A stretch of 64,000 nucleotides of DNA from Tetrapyrgos nigripes. Taxonomy: Eukaryota > Basidiomycota > Agaricomycetes > Agaricales > Campanellaceae. This document shows, piece after piece, positions 10,618 to 20,071 of the stretch (the first letter of the stretch is position 1; each line of letters begins with the position of its first letter). The translations under genes were made by a program, and so were the position numbers. The DNA is taken from NCBI GenBank assembly GCA_013368315.1, contig JAACJM010000100.1:62001-126000 (forward strand), given 5' to 3'. A model generated the notes under the pieces. That model saw nothing but the letters and a program-made list of their open reading frames with translations, was not told the origin of the DNA and searched no databases.

Positions 10618-12713
10618 ATGTCTCTGTCAAGCTTCAGAGAAGAGGGGATATTTCGTGGTCTCTACGTCGGTGAGTTTCGCATCTGGTTATCATCTTTGTT
10701 TCCAACTTACGCGTCTTTTAGGCACAGGGCTCTCAACGGGGTACGTATGTCACTCAGAGTTTACTTATCCTTGGACTCAAAGCTTCGTAGCCTATACGGT
10801 GCTAACCTCGTTCAATGTTGGACTTACTTCAATAATAATCACGACCGATGGCCTCTCAGATCCGTCGTAAGTGCACTAATCTGTTGTTAATGCTAACCTG
10901 AAGTCGTCATGACAAAAATGACTGTCAATTTGTTTATGGATTTGTTCTGGAACCTGATAGGTATCACTACTTTTGTATGTTGAGTTTCTCTCTCATTATT
11001 CTTTTTTCGTACTGGTAACAATGGTACTCATCTCCTATGGATCACAGCGCGTTGGACACGGCCGTTACTTATCTCGAAGGCCAATCCCTCTATGATGCCT
11101 TGGTATGACTCGTTCGAATTCACGTTCGATCCACCTTCCGGCATCGCTCACGCACTCTGACTTGCAGCTTGACATGCAAAAGGCGCCTATGACCAGAGTA
11201 CCACTGTCAGTGAGCTTGTACTTCTGCATCTTGCCACTCATTCAATGATCTTTCCCTAGTCCTGACATTTTCATCACACTCTTCACTGCCATAACCGTGT
11301 TCATGTAAGTAGGAACCCCCTCGTCGTAGCCTGTTCATACAAAATTGACCTTTCTTTTTTAACAGCGTAGATCTGTTCTTTGCCGCCAGAGTATATTATT
11401 GTAAAGTTTCCTCTTCTCTAGACCCCCATGTTTTACTGATTTGCTCGCTAGTCGGAAGGTGTCATTGGACAGTAGTAGCGTTCATTGTCCGTTCTCTCAT
11501 CCAGACGTAATCTTCGAATTCTGACTTGCTGCATTCTACTCCCAGTTGATCATGGCCTTTGTTGCTGGAGGTAGTTTGGATTCAAATCATAAAAAGTCAA
11601 ACACGTTCAACTGATTTTGTACTTTTTTGCTTTAGGTGTAGGCTTAGGTATGGTCGCATTTCTGGATCATTCATCAGCCCCTATTAACACTTTGCTCAAG
11701 TCGCCATTATTAGGCTCTTCATCGATGATAACATGGATATTTTATCGACCAGGGAAGCAACGGTAAAAATCTCTCGTCCTCTATCATATACATATCTGAC
11801 CATTGTGATTTTGCACCATCAGATCGAGATGTCCTTAGTCAATGTCTCCTCAGCCCTTTCCGAAATTACCGCAGCTTTGGCCCTCTGCTGGTCATTTCGT
11901 ACCATTCGCACAGGCGTCCAACGGTGAGTCGATGGTTGCTTCGACGCTTCGCTATCCAGAAACTGACTCCGAGTCATTAACCATGGATTGAATAAATAGG
12001 ACTGACAATGTCCTGCAAAGGCTCTTCGTGTATTCGATTACCAGAGGAATACTCTTGACCGCGCATCAAATTTTATCTTTGGTTTTGTTCGCGATACAAC
12101 CGACTCCTGGTACACTCTGGTCAGTTCGGATTCTTTCGAGCGCGAACGAAAATGCAAATCCTTACATACGTCGAACAGGGTACCCTTTGAAATGACTCTC
12201 AGCAAGATGTACTTTGCGACAATGTGTGAGTAAATTAGCTTTCACTGTCCTGAGCTTGCTTTGATTTACAGTTTAAAATCTGCGTTTACAGTGTCATTGT
12301 AAGCTGCTCTTTGCGTCTTCATCAAATTGTGATCCATCCATCTCACTCTTCTGCTTATAGGCTAAACACACGCCCAGCACTACGAAATAGACTCGGATTG
12401 ACTGTCGAAATTACGAGGACAGTGGACGCAGACAGTAACGTCAACGTCAATGTAAATGGTACAAATCAAGGAAATCGGATTTCTCTACGATCAATGGCAT
12501 TTAGAGATCCCCTTGGTACCAATAACTTGACTACTATGGGCACATCTTCCACATCGGATACCGAATCCGAATATCCTCCCGAATTCGACCTTGGAGAGGT
12601 CAGCTTCTGTTGCATCTGTTGCAGGTCTGAGGCTAACTTTGTTGTTGTTCACCTTTCAGCATCCATCGCACTCACTGCAGAAAGATGGGTCTGAGCCGAA
12701 GCAAACGGTATAG
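10618..12713 (+). CDS. DUF6534-type multi-pass membrane protein
   Basis: Belongs to the large Agaricomycete family of seven-helix-like proteins with a C-terminal DUF6534 domain; function unknown. About a dozen short exons. The start reads through 10618-10669 and an 18-nt exon ending at 10740 into GLYGANLVQCWTYF, the usual second-helix motif. Downstream pieces include DIFITLFTAITVFM, FFAARVYY, FVAGGVGLGMVAFLDH and the diagnostic block VLQRLFVYSITRGILLTAHQ. The DUF6534 ending is PFEMTLSKMYFATM and LNTRPALRNRLG, followed by a polar tail. The last exon (from 12660) gives HPSHSLQKDGSEPKQTV and a TAG stop. The first helix looks short, so the start and some internal exon borders are uncertain. Confidence 0.7.
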
Positions 12714-13012
12714 TTGCGAATTCGGTGGTGGATGATGCGTGATGCTTCTTGAACAGTAACTTATATGTATTTAGAACTATAGATAAGTATATAAGTATGT
12801 AACGTAGGCCTAGTTAATGCGATGTACAGTACTTGATCAACGACACGAAGAGAACGCGAATTCGAAGGCTTCAGAGGTTGCCCAATTATGGTCGTACGCA
12901 GATTCGAAAGTCTATATTAAACTTTTAGCTTTAAAGTCTTGACCTATCCCTGCCACTAGTGAGCGCCAGTGTTTTCTCTCTCATAAACGCCACTCAGGGT
13001 CGTGTTCATCAA

Positions 13013-14862
13013 TTAGTATACATACGGCACGATCTTATAAGGAACCAGCGCTTTGTATTTCTTCCAGTCGTCTCTGTATCTAGAAGATGTCGGTAAGTTC
13101 GACTGAGTCAATGTCGGACAGAATAGACTACGACTCACTTTTTGGCACAATGATCATCATCCCTCCTTTCCCTATGAACAAGCAATATCGTGAAGTAAGT
13201 GATGTAGAAGTAGGTGATAGGGGTTTCGAATCCGGTGGGAAGGGACCAGGATAGGGCCATGAGGAGGTCACCGCTGTAAAATATGCATATATGGTGCCAT
13301 ATTTCAGACACAAGAAGTGATGAGTATAGAAGAAAAGCATATAAGGACAAGGTGTACGCACAGATAATTAGGATGCCGAGAGAGACCCCACCATCCCGAT
13401 ATGAGGAGTTTGGAACCAGAGTTAGTCGTTAGGAATTTGAGATCTGTTTAGGCGCGTAAGTATATGAGCGTTAACGAGACACGCATGTATATAGATAAAC
13501 GAGACGATCCTGCTCACTTTTAGGATTCTTCCCGTTCCGAAACTCATTCTTCTCGTTGTTAGACTCTCTGAAGATCCAATAGCCCACAAAATGCATGAGG
13601 AGTATCATTCCAGAAACGAGGTGTCCGAGTTCACGCTGTCTAAACACGAGATATCTGGCCTGGACAGAGAAGGTGAAGGGTATCCAGGATAACACCCCCA
13701 CAGAGAGCATGTATCCGAATCCGTCAGAGATAATATCCATTGTGGTGAAGAGGGCCGGCTTGTTAAGGATGTCAATACTAAAACTCTCGAGGACGGTCTA
13801 TATTCCAATGCAATGACGACTCACCTCATTCCACAACGCATCTCCAATATACCAAATCTGTCCGATTAACACAATCCACATGGAATCGGTGACATTACCC
13901 CATCCTCCCCTCCGTACAGCTTGTTCACAGGCCATCGAGATGTCGATGAATGCCCACGTAATGAGACTGGGACGAAGCTCGTTGAATGATTTGATGTCGA
14001 AGGAGCCGATGGAGGGGTTTAGTTCTCGGCCAATGAAGAACTAGGTGTACGATGGTAGGTAAATATTGGCGAAAGAAGGGAGAAAGGTAAAAAAAGGCGT
14101 TGAGTGACGGGATTCTAAGAACCACAAGGACGATGCACTCACATCATAAACATGATTACCCGTATTACCTCCCAAAGCTAACAATTTTCCAGGTCGGAAG
14201 GACATGACGTAGACGAACCCTGCTTGGATGAATGCCATGATTATGGAAGCTGTGATAAACCCGACCCATTTGTGATAAACGAACGTGAAGGAATCTGGTC
14301 CGAACTGGATGATGTAGGCAGAGGCGAGGGCGAGGGAAAGGAGGAAGGTTTGGAATGCTACAGTTGGATCGTTATTGACACAAATGGAAAAGAAAAAAAG
14401 AACATGTATGATGGTCGGTCAGAACCTTCCCAAATAATGATCGAAGTGAGTCGACGCACCATTCGCTTTGTACCTTTTGACCTGCCCATTTCTCATCGGT
14501 CTTCCTTCAACGTACTCTCCGGGTAATACTGCCCAGCAAATGACGCAAAAAAGGTACCAAGCGAGGTAGTAAAGCATTGCCTCTGCATCCCATAATTTTC
14601 CCCAGAGTTTTGAAGTAATGCCAGCAACGTCAACCGACTGAGTGCCAATCGTAGCTATAGAAGAAATTGCGAGAGACAGGTTCGGAGGACAGCCTCCCGT
14701 CTCCTCTGAGCATCCAAAATAGAGACCATAGATAATAATGGGGACAACAAGCATGATGAAGAAGGTGCCCCAGGGACCTGAGAACTCGTAAGACGTCGTA
14801 CGAGGGTTTAAAACACTGTGCTCCTCTTTCGAGTCTTTTTGCTTTGTTCTCAGAGGAGCCAT
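13013..14862 (-). CDS. ERG24: Delta(14)-sterol reductase, seven exons
   Basis: Reduces the C14-C15 double bond after lanosterol 14-demethylation in ergosterol synthesis, using NADPH in the ER membrane. Exons on the minus strand are 14862-14460, 14357-14143, 14040-13825, 13758-13518, 13443-13362, 13273-13139 and 13079-13013. All phases close (452 aa), the usual length. It starts MAPLRTKQ. Family blocks are [62 protein letters not shown]4/ERG24 C-terminal [20 protein letters not shown] and the end [15 protein letters not shown]. The LLxxGWWGxxRHxNYxGD pattern binds NADPH in this family. The YILIxG-type ERG4 alternative is excluded by the [10 protein letters not shown] start. It shares its promoter with the divergent gene at 15208. 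Confidence 0.95.
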
Positions 14863-15207
14863 AATGATCAAGGGGTGAAAGCAAGCTAAAAGTGGTGGTA
14901 CGTAGATATACCATTTCTGCTTCCAGAAAAACGTAGGGAAAATCGTACGGTTTATGCGTATGGCGTGATAACATTTCTACGCGGTCTCAGTCGGATCGGA
15001 GCGCCGGAAATGTTTGGCGAAATGGAGAGAAGCTAGTATGATTCATTTGGGGTCGTCTCTTCAACAAAGCTGGGAATTTGAGGAAAGAGAAAGAACGAGG
15101 AACTCGAGCGACGCGTCAATGAGTCACGTGGATATGGAAGAAAAGAACGCGACTCACGTGGGCTCCATTAATTCTTCTTTTTTCCCCGCATTGCCTACAG
15201 ACCTTCG
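14863..15207. promoter_or_regulatory. Divergent promoter of ERG24 and the 15208 gene, with two E-boxes
   Basis: The 345-bp gap separates two divergent starts. It holds an MCB-like ACGCGT (15111-15116) and two E-boxes CACGTG (15125-15130 and 15155-15160), both preceded by a T and spaced 30 bp apart. bHLH factors, including fungal SREBP homologues that control sterol genes, bind E-box-like sites. Regulation of ERG24 through these boxes is an inference. Confidence 0.45.
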
Positions 15208-16179
15208 ATGACCCTCCCATTCTCCCCAACTCCAGATAATACCCCTGCCAAACAACGACATGGTCGAAGGACACCCATAGACACGCCTTTCGCATACTCG
15301 ATGACTCTTGCCCGACTCCCAGACGCAGACGATTTTTTAAACAGGTTCATGGACGATACCATAGGCCAGAACGAGCTCGAGGAGCCACCCATGGGCTCTG
15401 CTTTACCAGAGGAGTCAATCGACCATGCCCCGACTGGCTCCTTGCCGACGGATGGAGCGCCACACAGAGATCCAGAATCCCATTCATTGATCCACACTCC
15501 AGCACAAGACGCGCTCGGAGTCGTGACCGACCAGGACGTTATCAGAATCATTACACAAGCCAGAGACATGGCTCTTCGTTCAAGAGCGAACACAGGGGAT
15601 GGAGCCGGCAACGCCACGGAAGTCAAATGCGAAGCTGAAGATGACGAGGGTTTGCTCGTCTCGGTGAAGGACGTTGTCGAAGAGGAGGTGGAGGATATGA
15701 TGGACATTTGCTCCGAGAATGATGAGCAAGGAAGATATGATATGATGGACATTTTCTCCGAGTGTGATTGCTCATCATCTCCTGCCTATCCTCGTATGGG
15801 CTGTCATTGTGCGTTGATGCAGTTTCTTCTGTCCGTTCCTACGCTGATATTGATTTTCTTGTCTTTGTGCGCCCATTCTGATTTTTGTTCGTCTTTGTTC
15901 TCAATTCTTTCTCCTCGTCCATCCCTCCTGTTGCCTACCCTCGCTCTCATCCTAAAATCAGTGACCCAGTCTCAGCTCACCCGTGCCAAAGATCTTGTTC
16001 TTGACCTCCTAGGATGGGGCGTTTCACCAGAATACCTCATCCATATTGGTGTTTCCTCTCAAACCATCTATCGCGTCTTTACCGACCTCAATTTAAGGTT
16101 ACCGAGGAATCTGAGGTTGGGATCGGGGAGGATTGTCACGGTCACGATGGAGCTTGGGGTGAAGACGGAGGATGTATAG
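15208..16179 (+). CDS. Uncharacterised protein with LLGWGVSPEYL C-terminal domain
   Basis: Two exons, 15208-15793 and 15962-16179, give 267 aa. The N-terminal two thirds are polar and acidic, with an EEEVEDMMDI region and a repeated DMMDI.SE motif. The last 70 residues form a compact domain: LTRAKDLVLDLLGWGVSPEY, IGVSSQTIYRVFTDLNLRLP and RNLRL. It is helical in pattern and resembles a small helix-turn-helix, but I cannot name a family. The gene at 30243-30665 has the same domain, and its intron interrupts it at the same place (after YP). That pairing decided the splice choice here (CCTC|GTATGG and ATCAG|TG). A nuclear regulatory role is possible but unproven. Confidence 0.7.
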   Translation: MTLPFSPTPDNTPAKQRHGRRTPIDTPFAYSMTLARLPDADDFLNRFMDDTIGQNELEEPPMGSALPEESIDHAPTGSLPTDGAPHRDPESHSLIHTPAQDALGVVTDQDVIRIITQARDMALRSRANTGDGAGNATEVKCEAEDDEGLLVSVKDVVEEEVEDMMDICSENDEQGRYDMMDIFSECDCSSSPAYPRMGCHCALMQFLLSVPTLILIFLSLCAHSDFCSSLFSILSPRPSLLLPTLALILKSVTQSQLTRAKDLVLDLLGWGVSPEYLIHIGVSSQTIYRVFTDLNLRLPRNLRLGSGRIVTVTMELGVKTEDV

Positions 16180-17373
16180 GGTGATCCCAATCCTGAAGGA
16201 AGGCGGATGTTTCTTCGTTATGCTTTGGAGGTTACCGACGTCGACTTCGGATTCAGTTTGACTCCTCCTCCCCTCCTTCTCTTCTTTATGGCTGCGGCTC
16301 CTTCTCGTCCTAGGCCCCTCCGTTCTCGAGTCTCAGGAACCCTTTGGGAAATGACTGGATAATTATGACTTTTTCCTTTGTCTCTATTTCGTGCTTTCAT
16401 TTGCTGCTTTGGTGCTTTCTTCTCGATTCATGGTTCCTCATCATTGTGTAGTACCTGTACTTTTTCGGACTCGGACATTCAGACGCGCATAGTATACTCA
16501 TACCATACCATACCATAACCAAAGCATTCCGGTAGGTTGTACTAGTACTCAGTGTAGTAGACTGCAATGTTTCTCTTGTAACTCGCATACTTGTATTTCC
16601 TGATGCCTCTCATGATACACTATGGTGATTCTTCTGGGTACTCTACCTGTCATCCACTCTTCTTGTCTAAGAATAGATCAGCCGGTGCCCCTGGACGCGT
16701 CTCGCAACGCGACGCGTGAGAGTATAAATCATGTGCTGAGAATCTGCCTCTTTTGTCCATTTTTTCAAACCACCTCCTCACGCCTCAAGTTTTGCGTGCC
16801 TGGTAGATTGCGACTGCCCACTCAAGCCCCCCCCCCCCCCCCTTTTATCAAAGCAGGCCTTCTGTTGCTACTATTACTATTAGCATCTATGAAGCTCACT
16901 TCACGGCTCCCGGTCTCCAAGCTTCAAGCTGAGGGGCAAAGTCGCTGGTCTAGCTACGTCTCGTATGGTCAAATTGTCTCGGTATTTCAAATGGCAAGGT
17001 TAATCTTCCTACCCAACGCCTACATATTTGGGAACATTATAGACTCTGCAGCCGTTGCACCCGTTTCGGAGTACCGCCGAAGGCGACCATCTGTAGATCG
17101 TGGCTAGACGTGTCCTAATTGAGAGCACATGGACAGATGGCATCTTTCTTTCTTGCTCCCACCTTCACTTCCAAACCCTAGCCTACGGGCTCTCTCCGCA
17201 TTAAGGGCTAATACCCTCCCTTCCTTTCGTTCATATTCATTCGTTCGCTTTCGACCCCTGGGCTGGGACTGGTGAGTACCTCGGAGCTTTTAGACTCTGC
17301 CAGCTGATATACTGAAACCGTGACGTTAATTCGGGACAGGTATCCTGCGCAGGCCTTTACACACCATAATCAA
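16180..17373. other. Intergenic region with MCB-like pair, TATA box and poly-C tract
   Basis: ACGCGT occurs at 16695-16700 and 16712-16717, just before TATAAA at 16723-16728. A 16-nt poly-C run lies at 16827-16842. A probable 5'-UTR intron (GTGAGTACC at about 17271 to ACAG at 17339) precedes the next gene. An ORF at 16622-17107 spans the TATA box and the poly-C run and has no family features, so I do not call it a gene. This stretch is best read as promoter and long leader of the 17374 gene. Confidence 0.5.
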
Positions 17374-18075
17374 ATGCCAATAAACCTCGTCCACCGGGAC
17401 AAAGAGAACGGGTTCGAGTCTCTAAACGAAAATCACCTCACACCCCTCATCATATGGCTAGCCTCTGCTGGACTCGTTCTCATTGGTGTCCTCTTCGCAA
17501 CCGTCTGTCTGTGTAAAAGGATACGAAAACGACAGAGAGTTAGCAGAGAAAGGAAGGATATGGAGGCTGGGATGAACAAGGTTTTGAGTTTTCCGGAGAG
17601 AGAGAGGGAGAGCGAGCAGAGGAGTATGGTGGAGTCTATGTCGAAGCCTGGGTACCCTTGGGGAGCTATGTCGACTTCAAGTCTACTATCTGGTCCTGTT
17701 CCTCAGGCTAGTGTGGGGATTGAAAGGCAGGAGCAGCACCATGGGCGGGAGAATGTGGATGGTGCCATGCCATTGGTTCAGGCGACGTCGACATCAACGC
17801 ATCCGGAACCTAGCCATATCCATCTTCCTGTTCATCATGGGCTTGATGGGACACAGCTGCGAGCGGAATATGATGCCCAGAAGGCTGGTAAAGGCGCACT
17901 GCCTACGCGTACCGATGTCAGCGACGATTCTGACTCGGAGTCTTTCGAAATCGTAGAGGTGGACAATGATTCTTTCCGAAGCGCTAACTCATCTATCAGG
18001 AGTAGCAGCACCATCAATACGGTCTATCGCTTTCATTATCCCACACTTCCTAGTATGCCTCACGTCAAGGAATGA
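17374..18075 (+). CDS. Single-pass membrane protein of unknown function
   Basis: An intronless 233-aa coding region. A short N-terminal part (about 25 residues) is followed by one strong membrane segment, PLIIWLASAGLVLIGVLFAT, and then basic KRIRKRQRVSRERK, which should face the cytoplasm. The remaining 170 residues are polar and low in complexity, with Ser/Thr-rich, His-rich and acidic (DVSDDSDSESFEIVEVDND) stretches. I start at 17374 because an upstream in-frame ATG at 17320 lies in the predicted 5'-UTR intron. The layout resembles fungal single-pass wall-sensor-like or TRP-like tails, but there is no extracellular domain to support that. Confidence 0.6.
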   Translation: MPINLVHRDKENGFESLNENHLTPLIIWLASAGLVLIGVLFATVCLCKRIRKRQRVSRERKDMEAGMNKVLSFPERERESEQRSMVESMSKPGYPWGAMSTSSLLSGPVPQASVGIERQEQHHGRENVDGAMPLVQATSTSTHPEPSHIHLPVHHGLDGTQLRAEYDAQKAGKGALPTRTDVSDDSDSESFEIVEVDNDSFRSANSSIRSSSTINTVYRFHYPTLPSMPHVKE

Positions 18076-18216
18076 AGTATTTTGACACTTGTAGGAACTT
18101 TTGGCTTGACTGTCCTATATTTATTCGAGCGTTTATTTAACATTATGATCTACGGAACGTCTGGCCATTCCTTCCAGTCTAAATCCTCAAGTCTTGGAGA
18201 CACCTCCACTGAATGT

Positions 18217-19454
18217 CTATTTTGACTCGTCGGTAGTAAATCTCATGAACCACCTCAACACGGAGCTGGCGCTTTCTTCCTTTGCCCAACCTGCGAAGAT
18301 ACGTATATATCAGTACTGGATCATCAGAATTGCTATGGCCTTCATGAAGACTTACGACCATCTCCGGTGCTTAAATCCGCCTTCATAGCAAAGCCATGCA
18401 CGACGCCGGAGAAAACATGGATGCAATACTGTGCTTTGGCTTCTATGAGGATATCTTCCGCTCGTCGACGAGCAGGTAATGGGAAGGTACGGTCGGATTC
18501 TGTGTGGATTTTTAGTCAACTTTAACGATTGTTCACGCAGAGAAAGGAAGAAAGTAAGAAGGATGTATACGTACCAGCGCAAGACATCAGCAAGGGTACT
18601 ACACATTATCAAAGTTTTAACCCGAATTTGAAGTGAGTTTGGACGTGTACGTACTTTTACAATTCCGGAAATGATCCTCGGTAAGCAGTGTCGGATGAGC
18701 GAAAGCCCCTATGAATGATGGGCCGTTAGATGCAAGTACGTGATAATTCAAATACGAGGCAGAACCTACCTGCCACGATCTCCTTTGTTTTAGCCCATTC
18801 CATGACGTAGGGAGCGCCGAAACAATAGCCTTCCAGGGTGGTAATGGAAGTACAGTGAGCATTTGCGTCCAAGGCAGCATTTATTACTGACGACCTACCA
18901 ACGGCGCAGTATTTGGTGTTGGGTCCTAACATCAAGTGAGTCGACTGTCGAACAGGTTGACTGATGAATCATTGATCATTTTGCACACACCTTGCCCATA
19001 CATTGCCTTTATAGCAGTAAACCATTTGGGTACCGCCTCGTCGGCTACCTGTTTCTTGCTCTTGCTAAACTCGAATCGATCAAAATTGGGTTGATCGTCG
19101 TATTTATCGACAGTATCGCCGAAGAAGTAGTCCAGACCAACGACGTGGAAGCCTGCAAATATCCATGTTCGACTAAGAACTTGTATACTATCTCAATAGT
19201 TGACGAAGAACCGTACCGTTTGCAGCGAAATAATCCTGCACCAGCATAGCGTTGTTTCCGAAAGGACCCCAGATATCAGACATGAAGAGGATGACTTTCT
19301 TCCCATCTGACTGAGCCTCTGACGGAGGTTCAGAGATATAAGTAGGGACGCCTGCGATCGTTTCTCTCCTTCCCACAGGAGTACCGGAGTGCTTTACGCC
19401 CCTACTGAAACAGCAGTCATCGGGAGGTCCAGCTAGAACAGTTGAGGTTGACAT
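18217..19454 (-). CDS. Dienelactone hydrolase family protein, eight exons
   Basis: An alpha/beta hydrolase likely to open lactone or ester bonds, cytosolic. Exons on the minus strand are 19454-19217, 19152-18991, 18925-18899, 18829-18770, 18708-18655, 18598-18575, 18499-18356 and 18290-18217. The total is 783 nt (260 aa), all in phase and typical for the family. It begins with the usual CCFSRGVKHSGTP motif. The triad is Cys in GYCFGAPYV, Asp in ESDRTFP and His in VVHGFA. The end is RWAKEESASSVLRWFMRF. Two exons are only 27 and 24 nt (NTKYCAVG and PLLMSCA regions). Many fungal homologues are annotated from this family without a known substrate, so the substrate is open. Confidence 0.9.
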
Positions 19455-20071
19455 GAATTGTATTGATTAAACGGTGGACTGGTAAGTTCTGTGGGCTGAT
19501 GGATGTGGAGTGCTTGGCGGATGAGAAGGCGGCAAGAAGACGGAAAGATGGTGGGTGAACACATTTACTTATATACTTGGGACAGAGTCACACTCAGGCT
19601 CGAGACGGCCGCGGTCGAAGAAGTGAGAGAACTTCCGTGGCTATACTTATACTATATGTAAGTAGTGACGTTTGAACTTTGCGTAACTAATGCGTAGAAC
19701 CATTCGGTATAGTACTTTGAGTTACTTAATATGATATAGGATATGGATACTAATTGCTCAGGCACCCAACCTTTCCAAGCCCAACAATAGCAAAAGAACA
19801 TAAGGAGTTGCTAAGGAGGTTCTTGGTAAATATGAATAAATTCGGCTGGCACCGGCACGGCACAAGCTAAGCAAGGGCTCTGCCGACACCTCCTAGTTTC
19901 GATTTGAGAGGAAATACAGTACCGTCCATCCTCTCTCCTCGAGAATTCACTTGAGACTCTGAATAAAAATTGGGTACGACTTACGGGTTGCCGACGCGAA
20001 ACGTGTATCTTGCCGATGACTTCCGTTTGGACAAAACAGAACCAAAGCGCGCTGCTTGACCTGTAACCGCC
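19455..20071. other. Divergent intergenic region
   Basis: Shared upstream region of the dienelactone hydrolase (-) and the Zn2Cys6 regulator (+). TATA-like ATACTTATACTATATG lies near 19641. I see no further gene and no clear operator such as a CGG-N-CCG pair. Confidence 0.5.

Noticed and set aside
15195..15752. 185-codon minus-strand ORF opposite the 15208 gene
   Set aside because: Shadow of the acidic/Ser-rich coding exon. The plus strand has the paralogue-supported domain and intron.
16622..17107. 161-codon ORF as a gene
   Set aside because: It crosses a TATA box and a 16-nt poly-C run, which produces a Pro run. It fits a leader region better.
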